6,147 nucleotides of DNA, taken from contig JAGRAA010000436.1 in assembly GCA_020435185.1 (NCBI GenBank), forward strand, positions 1 to 6,147. The letters are read 5' to 3'. Each line of letters begins with the position of its first letter. Position 1 is the first letter of the stretch. The notes under the pieces are model-generated. The model was not told the origin of the DNA. It ran no database searches and saw only the letters and a list, made by a program, of their open reading frames with translations. The stretch comes from Bdellovibrionales bacterium (GTDB lineage Bacteria > Bdellovibrionota > Bdellovibrionia > Bdellovibrionales > UBA1609). The position numbers and the translations under genes are program-made. Shown here in pieces: positions 1 to 5,025 of the stretch.

Positions 1-2
1 GC

Positions 3-137
3 GAGCCTGCGACCCCGACCCCACACGAGCCACACCACAAGAAAAAAAAGAAGGGCGGGCACAACAAAAAAAACCAAAAAAAAACGAAAAAAAAAAAAAC
101 CAAAAAAAAAAAAAAAAAAAAAAAAAAATTAAAATAA
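3..137 (+). CDS. Possible C-terminal tail of a truncated lysine-rich protein
   Basis: This frame is open from the left edge to a TAA at 135-137. It reads as a Pro/Thr/His stretch (EPATPTPHEPHH), then KKKKGGHNKKNQKK, then almost pure lysine ending in Leu-Lys. Basic tails of this type occur on bacterial RNA-binding proteins such as some DEAD-box helicases, but no domain is visible and I cannot name the protein. The support is weak. The tract has only one T in its first 128 bases, so stop codons are nearly impossible and all three forward frames stay open by default. This frame was preferred only because its His/Gly/Asn/Lys mix looks most protein-like. The alternative is non-coding low-complexity or artefactual sequence at a contig end. 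Confidence 0.25.
   Translation, partial: EPATPTPHEPHHKKKKKGGHNKKNQKKTKKKKTKKKKKKKKKLK
102..128. repeat. Poly-A homopolymer run (27 A)
   Basis: There are 27 consecutive A residues, preceded from about 66 by shorter A-runs broken by CC, CG and CC. Together they form a low-complexity tract of more than 60 bases. If the preceding frame is real, this encodes polylysine just before its stop. On the opposite strand it is a long T-run without a convincing GC stem beside it, so it is not called a terminator. Homopolymers of this length are prone to sequencing and assembly error, and the exact count should not be trusted. Confidence 0.85.
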
Positions 138-412
138 AAATTAATCTAGTTAAAAATTGCATACTATTAACTAAGCAATTTACGTGCCCTTCAATCCCTT
201 TAATTGAATGTTGGTAAAAAAACTTGATCAAATTCTGTTATTTGAAATAAGTTTCAACACTTAAGCCCAATTTACCGTTGAGACTTATAAAAGCTCAGAT
301 CCAAGGCCCAGTTCCTTTTCCATATGATTTTTGTCTTAAAAACATACCACTCCTTGCCGATAAGACTATAAGTTATTAAAACTTGGCACCTTCTTTGCTG
401 TTTTAAATTGAG
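138..412. other. Gene-free AT-rich leader upstream of the coiled-coil protein gene
   Basis: No credible ORF is present on either strand. The stretch holds several short inverted repeats: 147-181; TTCAAT/ATTGAA at 190-195/203-208; the palindrome TTGATCAA at 224-231; TTATTT-G-AAATAA at 238-250; and TTGAAA/TTTCAA at 242-247/252-257. Two -10-like hexamers are visible, TATAAA at 286-291 and TATAAG at 367-372. Neither has a good -35 box at 16-18 bases, so I do not call a promoter. The promoter of the downstream gene must probably lie here, leaving an untranslated leader of up to about 130 bases. Confidence 0.6.
147..181. repeat. Two interlocking 7-bp inverted repeats
   Basis: TAGTTAA (147-153) is complementary to TTAACTA (167-173). 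The directly adjacent AAATTGC (154-160) is complementary to GCAATTT (175-181). The two stems interleave, so the order is arm 1, arm 2, six bases, arm 1', one base, arm 2'. The connecting loops (0, 6 and 1 nt) are too short for both full stems to form at once, so they would be alternative hairpins rather than a simple pseudoknot. The AT-rich background makes a chance origin possible. Confidence 0.4.
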
Positions 413-414
413 AT

Positions 415-420
415 GGGGGA
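415..420 (+). promoter_or_regulatory. Shine-Dalgarno sequence deciding the start at 428
   Basis: GGGGGA lies 7 bases before the ATG at 428, a normal spacing for a ribosome binding site. An in-frame ATG at 413 would add five residues (MGEIS), but it overlaps this purine block and has only GAG directly against it, with no spacing. The start at 428 also puts a short basic n-region right before the hydrophobic core of the signal peptide. Confidence 0.65.
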
Positions 421-427
421 AATATCC

Positions 428-1981
428 ATGGTTTCAAATAGAGTGTACAAGATCTTAACAACTGCCTTTGTTGTTGGTATTTTTACTTTTGCTTTTTTAA
501 ATAATTCTAGGTCCGAAGATAAAGCTTCTGTATGTAATGCAGATTCAGATCAACTTTATTGTGCAGAACAAGCGATGAAAAACACTCAAGGTATTACCCT
601 ACTGCCTATGGATGCTAGCTGTGTCACAAAACCTAAACCAGGATCTGATTCAAATCAATTAATCTCGTATCAAGAAAATTATCTAAAATGCAGAGAAAAC
701 AGAAAAAACCAAAGCAAAGATGATGAAAAAAGAAAAGAATGCAAAGAACAAAAAAAAGAAATTAAAGACGCTCTTAAAGAATTCAATAAAAGTGCTGCTG
801 AAGCAAAATTAAAGTGTTCCGCTAAAGGCGATGGAAGCGGAAGCTGTGAAGACCTAATGCAGCGTTGCCGTGATGCCAGTGACATTGAAGCTGACGATGC
901 GGCAGAAGAATGCCCTTCTATTTTGGCCGAAGGAGCTGACGCAAAAAAAGAAGCCTATGATGAGGCCCATGAAAATTTAACTAAATTCAAAGAAGCCCAA
1001 CAAAAAAAGGATGAAGAAAACCAAAGTAGTCAGCAAGAAAAAGAGGCAAAGATCAAACAACTACAATTTGCTCTTATTGATCTGGAAAAGGCTTTAGTAG
1101 ACCTGGATCGAACACGCATATCTAACTTAAAGAAATTACATAGCAAGCGAGTGGCCCAAGAAAATCAGTACTTAGATGAAATCGATCAATTGCAAACAGA
1201 TATGGATACTCTTCATATCGAAAAATATGAACGGGAACAAAAGATTGAAGCTGAAAAAGTTGAAAATATAAATAAATGCTGGGATTTGGCCTATGAACAA
1301 ATGCAAGAAAAAAGAAAGTTTAAACTCAGCAGACGCTCTAATGGCCGAACCAAATCGATGACAGCAGGTACATTTTTTAGAAACTATAAAAGTGGCCTAC
1401 AAAGCCTCTATGACTCCTGGATTAAAAAAGAATTTAAAGAATGTACCAATAAGCCACAGTATAACAACACTATTGAGCAATTGAAAAAAAGCATCACAGA
1501 GCTTGAAAAAGTCTTTGAAGCCAAAAAAGAAACTTTAAAGAAAAAAGAAGCCTCGCTAAAAAGAATTCGAAATAAGCAAAAAGGGGATGAGAGTAACGAG
1601 TTAGAAGAAGCAGAATTTGCTTATGTTTCGAAAAAAGAGCAAATAATTTTAGATAAAGAAAAAACTCGAAACGCCATTGTAGAACTGCAAAAAGCCTTAT
1701 CCACCATGAGCCAAAGTCAATCTCAGCGAAAGGCCACCAGCTTTCAAGAAGAGTTTAAACTACAAACCGATATGCAGCTTGCACAAGCAAAATATGCTGG
1801 TATTCAAAATTCTGGTATTACCTATAGCTTAAAAGAAAATACTGTAGCCGACGCCATTTATGCATGGGATACCTACAAAGATGCCTATGACGACATAGAC
1901 CAAGAATGCAAAGACAAACCTGCTGAGTCTGACAACAACGGTTTAGTCAAATCCGGCGAACGTAAATCCGGAGTTAAATAG
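428..1981 (+). CDS. Exported cysteine-rich coiled-coil protein of unknown function
   Basis: I do not recognise this 517-residue protein. It begins with a signal peptide: basic residues Arg5 and Lys8, a hydrophobic core at about 9-24, and a plausible cleavage after Ser29 (S-R-S). It is therefore likely periplasmic or secreted, or anchored if uncleaved. The mature part has 12 cysteines (36, 45, 65, 88, 105, 130, 140, 147, 162, 284, 339, 494), nine of them in the first 165 residues. An even count in an exported protein suggests disulfides. Lys/Glu/Gln-rich heptad-like stretches at about 172-282 and 345-425 are predicted coiled coils. Between them lies a less repetitive basic/aromatic module bounded by Cys284 and Cys339. 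A Ser/Gln-rich stretch and a compact segment around 455-495 (repeated Tyr-x-Asp/Ala) close the protein, followed by a polar tail with two KSG units. There is no lipobox, transmembrane segment beyond the N-terminus, or enzymatic motif. The gene stands alone between a gene-free leader and a likely terminator. A role in the envelope or as an extracellular filament is only a guess. Confidence 0.85.
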   Translation: MVSNRVYKILTTAFVVGIFTFAFLNNSRSEDKASVCNADSDQLYCAEQAMKNTQGITLLPMDASCVTKPKPGSDSNQLISYQENYLKCRENRKNQSKDDEKRKECKEQKKEIKDALKEFNKSAAEAKLKCSAKGDGSGSCEDLMQRCRDASDIEADDAAEECPSILAEGADAKKEAYDEAHENLTKFKEAQQKKDEENQSSQQEKEAKIKQLQFALIDLEKALVDLDRTRISNLKKLHSKRVAQENQYLDEIDQLQTDMDTLHIEKYEREQKIEAEKVENINKCWDLAYEQMQEKRKFKLSRRSNGRTKSMTAGTFFRNYKSGLQSLYDSWIKKEFKECTNKPQYNNTIEQLKKSITELEKVFEAKKETLKKKEASLKRIRNKQKGDESNELEEAEFAYVSKKEQIILDKEKTRNAIVELQKALSTMSQSQSQRKATSFQEEFKLQTDMQLAQAKYAGIQNSGITYSLKENTVADAIYAWDTYKDAYDDIDQECKDKPAESDNNGLVKSGERKSGVK

Positions 1982-2030
1982 CCCTTGCATCTTACGCCGC
2001 TGCGAATAAAGTCGCCTGTCTGAACTTTTT

Positions 2031-2113
2031 CAAAAATAAATTCCTCGAGGCGCAAGCTTGAAGCTGTGTTGTAACACCGCGAAAGCGTAGCAACAAAGAG
2101 GAATTCTTTTTTG
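2031..2113 (+). terminator. Long nested stem-loop with T-run; probable terminator or structured RNA
   Basis: CAAAAATAAATTCCTC (2031-2046) pairs with GAGGAATTCTTTTTTG (2098-2113) at 14 of 16 positions. The core is the perfect 8-bp AATTCCTC/GAGGAATT, then a 2x2 internal loop, then the A-tract opposite the T-run. The 51-base interior can fold further: TGTTG/CAACA (2067-2071/2091-2095) encloses CGC-GAAA-GCG (2078-2087), a GNRA tetraloop hairpin. GTGTT/AACAC (2066-2077) is a competing alternative. The element starts 50 bases after the upstream stop codon and ends before the next promoter. The stem followed by CTTTTTT fits Rho-independent termination, and the A/T symmetry would let it work in both directions. 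The loop is larger than in ordinary terminators, so a small structured RNA or a dispersed intergenic repeat is also possible. Confidence 0.45.
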
Positions 2114-2130
2114 GGAAAGGGGTTACTGAC

Positions 2131-2159
2131 TTGAGGCCCTGAGGCCCCTAAGGTATACT
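2131..2159 (+). promoter_or_regulatory. Sigma70-type promoter for the PBP1A-uvrA operon
   Basis: TTGAGG (2131-2136, 4 of 6 to TTGACA) and TATACT (2154-2159, 5 of 6 to TATAAT) are separated by exactly 17 bases. Transcription would start near 2166, about 34 bases before the ATG of the PBP1A gene. A perfect tandem repeat of TGAGGCCC (2132-2139 and 2140-2147) covers most of the -35 box and half of the spacer. It could be a regulator site or a chance duplication. Confidence 0.7.
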
Positions 2160-2199
2160 GAGCCGTTCGTAATTTGATCATTTTAACACGAAGGCTTTC

Positions 2200-5025
2200 A
2201 TGAAAAAAATTATCGCCGTCACCTTAGGTTTAATGTTTGTTGTACTGGCCGGTTTATCGGCTTATGTCATTGCTATTACTTCTGATTTACCAAAAATTGT
2301 AACCGTTGAAGATTACGAACCCCTACTCGTTTCAGAGGTCTTTGATCGAAACAACAAAAAGATCGGTGAATTTTACCGACAAAAGAGACAAATCGCTAAG
2401 ATTGATGAAATTCCTGAAATTGTAAAAAAGGCCTTTATCGCTTCAGAAGATTCTAGTTTTTATGACCATGGGGGGATCAACCTCATGGCCATTGCTCGGG
2501 CCATGTTCGCAAACCTCAAAGCCATGCGTAAAGTTCAAGGAGCTTCAACCATTACGCAACAGGTGGCTCGATCTCTATTGCTCTCTTCAGAAAAAACCTA
2601 CACTCGTAAAATTAAAGAGATCTTTTTGGCCGTTCGTATGGAAGAAAACCTCTCTAAGGATGAAATTCTCTATCTCTATCTCAATCAGATCTATTTAGGA
2701 CATAGTGCTTACGGCGTAAAAGAAGCGGCACAAGTGTACTTCAGAAAAGACTTAAAAGACTTAACCGTCTCTGAAGCGGCCTTTTTGGGTGGTTTACCGC
2801 AGGCCCCTAGTCGATACAACCCACTCTATAGACCAAAAATTGCTAAGAATAGACAAGTTTATGTCATCAATCGCTTAGAAAGTGACGGCTACATCAACGA
2901 AGCTCAAGCTAAAGAAGCTATTGAAGCCCCCATGAAGTTTTATGTACGCAGAAATTATAAAGAAGACGCCCCGTACTTTTTAGAAACCCTTAGACAGATG
3001 CTGGTTGAAAAGCTTGGGGAAGTTAACGTTCTAGATAAGGGAATAAAGATATACACCTCTCTAGATATCAATAAACAAAAAGAAGCTCAAAAACAGGTAC
3101 GCCAGGGTTTAAGAGACTTAGACAAACGACAGGGCTTTAGAGGGCCCATCGAGAATATAACAGACGTTAATGAAATTTCTAAGTTTTTACGAAAAAACAG
3201 AGATGAACTGATATCGGAATACACCGACGAACGCATCCTTCTCCCAGACGGAACACTCCCCGATAACGGAGAACTAGATCTTAATAGAAAAGACGAAAAA
3301 GGAAACCCTCTCCCCAACCTCACCGAATATACAAAAATTGATGATATTGTGAATGCTATTGTCACCAAGGTAGACGACAAATGGGGTCTTGTTTATTTAC
3401 GTTTTGCAGAAAGCAAAGGAATCATTGATATTGAAAGTATGGAGTGGGCGAGAAAACCTGATCCAAAGGTAAACAGCAAATGGACCAAGATTGATAAACC
3501 TTCTGAAGCTTTAAAAACAGGAGATGTGATCCAAGTAAAAATAGTCGGTACAAACTTTTACTCTCAACGTATCGTTGAAAAATTAAAAGAAATCAGAAAA
3601 GCAGCTGCGCAAAAAAAAGAAAAATATGAAAGGCCTGAAGATCTCCCTAACTTTGACGAGTATGCCGGATTAGAACTTGAGCAAGAACCTTTAGCTCAAG
3701 CCGCGCTTATTTCTTTTGATCAAAGAAATGAAGATATCTTGGCCATGGTTGGCGGTTATGACTTTGAACAATCAAAATACAATAGAACTTATCAAGCCAC
3801 TCGACAAACAGGATCGGCCTTTAAAGCTATTGTTTACGCCGCAGCATTAGACAAAAACTACACACCTAGTACTTTAGTCACTGACGCTCCCATCGTCTTC
3901 GAAGAAGAGCAAAAAAGCGAAACTGGTGAAGAAGAAGAAGCCGCCATTAAAAAATGGAAGCCTACCAATTATGCAAAACGCTTTGGTGGCGATATGCTGT
4001 TTAGAAATGCACTTATACATTCAAAGAATGTTCCTACCGTGAAAATTATAGAAGACATTGGTGTAGATTGGGTGGCTAGTTATGCTCGACGCCTTGGTAT
4101 TTTTAGCCCCTTAAATATGGACCTCACTTTAGCATTGGGCTCAAGTGGCGTGACTTTGTATGAAATGACAAAAGCCTTTTCTCAATTTGGCCGACTTGGA
4201 AAACGAATTGAACCTAAAATTATCCATAAAGTCTTAGACAAAGATGGTAATGTTTTATGGGAAAATGTGTCTTTTGACGAAAGATTTAAAAAGGAATTAG
4301 ATTTTCTCAACGACTTTTTTGAAAATAGACGATCCAAGTATTTAGAAATTGCTCGAAGATTAGAAGCCGGAGAAAGTTTAGATGATATTAAGCTTTCTTT
4401 GAAAGAAAAAGCTCTCTCTGAAGAACCAGCTCAGGAGCTTGACAACACACAAGAGCAAGCAAACGTAGACAGTTTTTACAAAAAAATCTTTAATTATGAT
4501 AAAGAGCCTCCTTTATACTTCTCTAAAAAAGGTCAGCTGATGAAGCCCGAAACAGCTTATGTCATCACTAGTATTTTACAGGGAGTCATTGAAGAAGGAA
4601 CTGGCCGTGGAGCAAAGAGTTTGGGTCGCCCTGCTGCTGGGAAAACAGGAACAACGAGTGAAGCTTACGATGCCTGGTTTGTGGGTTATACCCCAGATAT
4701 TGCTACCGGAGTATGGGTTGGCTTTGATGACGAAAAAACCTTAGGTGCCGGAGAGGGTGGAGGAAGAACGGCTCTCCCCATTTGGTTAGAGTATATGAAA
4801 TTTGCACTTAACGGAGTTCCTGCTAGAAACTTCAATGTCCCTGAAGGAATCGTTTTTGCCAACATTGATAACGAATCAGGACAACTTGCATCTTCTCATT
4901 CTGAAAACATCGTCCGCCAAGCCTTTATAGAAGGAACCGAACCTACTTTAAATAACAAATCAGAAACGCAAGCTCCTAATAGTCAAGACGTCCAAGATTT
5001 TTATAAAGAGGATTTATCGCAGTGA
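2200..5025 (+). CDS. mrcA: Class A penicillin-binding protein, PBP1A type (bifunctional transglycosylase/transpeptidase)
   Basis: This enzyme polymerises lipid II into glycan strands and cross-links their peptides at the outer face of the inner membrane. Residues 5-27 form the membrane anchor. The GT51 domain (about 40-250) shows EDSSFYDHGGIN with catalytic Glu83, QGASTITQQ (113-121), RKIKE (136-140, second conserved Glu140), YLNQIYLG (160-167) and EAAFLGGLPQAPSRYNP (192-208). Residues about 300-470 match the OB-like insert of PBP1A proteins. The transpeptidase domain shows SAFK (Ser539 nucleophile, Lys542), SKN (608-610) and KTGTT (815-819), so both active sites look intact. At 941 residues it is longer than typical PBP1A (about 800-850). 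The extra length lies in a helical charged segment at about 690-775, an acidic stretch at 566-582 and a polar tail after 880. The ATG follows GAAGG (2190-2194) by five bases. The gene has its own promoter, and its stop overlaps the next start. Confidence 0.96.
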   Translation: MKKIIAVTLGLMFVVLAGLSAYVIAITSDLPKIVTVEDYEPLLVSEVFDRNNKKIGEFYRQKRQIAKIDEIPEIVKKAFIASEDSSFYDHGGINLMAIARAMFANLKAMRKVQGASTITQQVARSLLLSSEKTYTRKIKEIFLAVRMEENLSKDEILYLYLNQIYLGHSAYGVKEAAQVYFRKDLKDLTVSEAAFLGGLPQAPSRYNPLYRPKIAKNRQVYVINRLESDGYINEAQAKEAIEAPMKFYVRRNYKEDAPYFLETLRQMLVEKLGEVNVLDKGIKIYTSLDINKQKEAQKQVRQGLRDLDKRQGFRGPIENITDVNEISKFLRKNRDELISEYTDERILLPDGTLPDNGELDLNRKDEKGNPLPNLTEYTKIDDIVNAIVTKVDDKWGLVYLRFAESKGIIDIESMEWARKPDPKVNSKWTKIDKPSEALKTGDVIQVKIVGTNFYSQRIVEKLKEIRKAAAQKKEKYERPEDLPNFDEYAGLELEQEPLAQAALISFDQRNEDILAMVGGYDFEQSKYNRTYQATRQTGSAFKAIVYAAALDKNYTPSTLVTDAPIVFEEEQKSETGEEEEAAIKKWKPTNYAKRFGGDMLFRNALIHSKNVPTVKIIEDIGVDWVASYARRLGIFSPLNMDLTLALGSSGVTLYEMTKAFSQFGRLGKRIEPKIIHKVLDKDGNVLWENVSFDERFKKELDFLNDFFENRRSKYLEIARRLEAGESLDDIKLSLKEKALSEEPAQELDNTQEQANVDSFYKKIFNYDKEPPLYFSKKGQLMKPETAYVITSILQGVIEEGTGRGAKSLGRPAAGKTGTTSEAYDAWFVGYTPDIATGVWVGFDDEKTLGAGEGGGRTALPIWLEYMKFALNGVPARNFNVPEGIVFANIDNESGQLASSHSENIVRQAFIEGTEPTLNNKSETQAPNSQDVQDFYKEDLSQ
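5005..5012 (+). promoter_or_regulatory. Ribosome binding site of uvrA inside the PBP1A gene
   Basis: AAAGAGGA, within the last codons of the PBP1A gene, ends nine bases before the GTG at 5022. This supports a GTG start that would otherwise rest only on homology. The coding overlap suggests ribosomes finishing PBP1A reinitiate on uvrA. Confidence 0.65.

Noticed and set aside
66..128. Poly-A tract as a minus-strand intrinsic terminator
   Set aside because: The complementary T-run has no GC-rich inverted repeat immediately before it on that strand.
286..291. TATAAA as the -10 box of a promoter for the coiled-coil gene
   Set aside because: No -35 hexamer with a useful match sits 16-18 bases upstream; TTAAGC at 261-266 would need a 19-base spacer. 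It remains possible but is not strong enough to list.
413..427. Start of the coiled-coil gene at the ATG at 413
   Set aside because: The ATG overlaps the GGGGGA that serves the ATG at 428 and lacks a spaced Shine-Dalgarno sequence. The longer form also puts an acidic residue before the signal peptide n-region.
679..885. Minus-strand ORF of 68 codons inside the coiled-coil gene
   Set aside because: It is Leu/Ser/Phe-rich because it is the complement of Lys/Glu/Arg codons, has no independent start signal, and lies wholly within a real gene.
1885..2181. A 98-codon minus-strand ORF across the end of the coiled-coil gene and the intergenic block
   Set aside because: It has no ribosome binding site, overlaps a well-supported gene by about 97 bases, and the rest of it is explained by the stem-loop and promoter. 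Its Lys-Glu-Phe and Glu-Glu-Phe repeats are just the two arms of the inverted repeat read as protein.
2462..2698. Plus-strand ORF of 78 codons within the GT51 domain
   Set aside because: It is an out-of-frame reading of the most conserved part of PBP1A, with no start signal of its own.
3087..3380. Minus-strand ORF of 97 codons inside the PBP1A gene
   Set aside because: It lies entirely within the OB-like region of a clearly conserved protein, and its Ser/Phe/Leu-rich composition is typical of antisense reading.
4559..4744. Plus-strand ORF of 61 codons near the KTG motif
   Set aside because: It is a shifted frame over conserved transpeptidase sequence and has no ribosome binding site.
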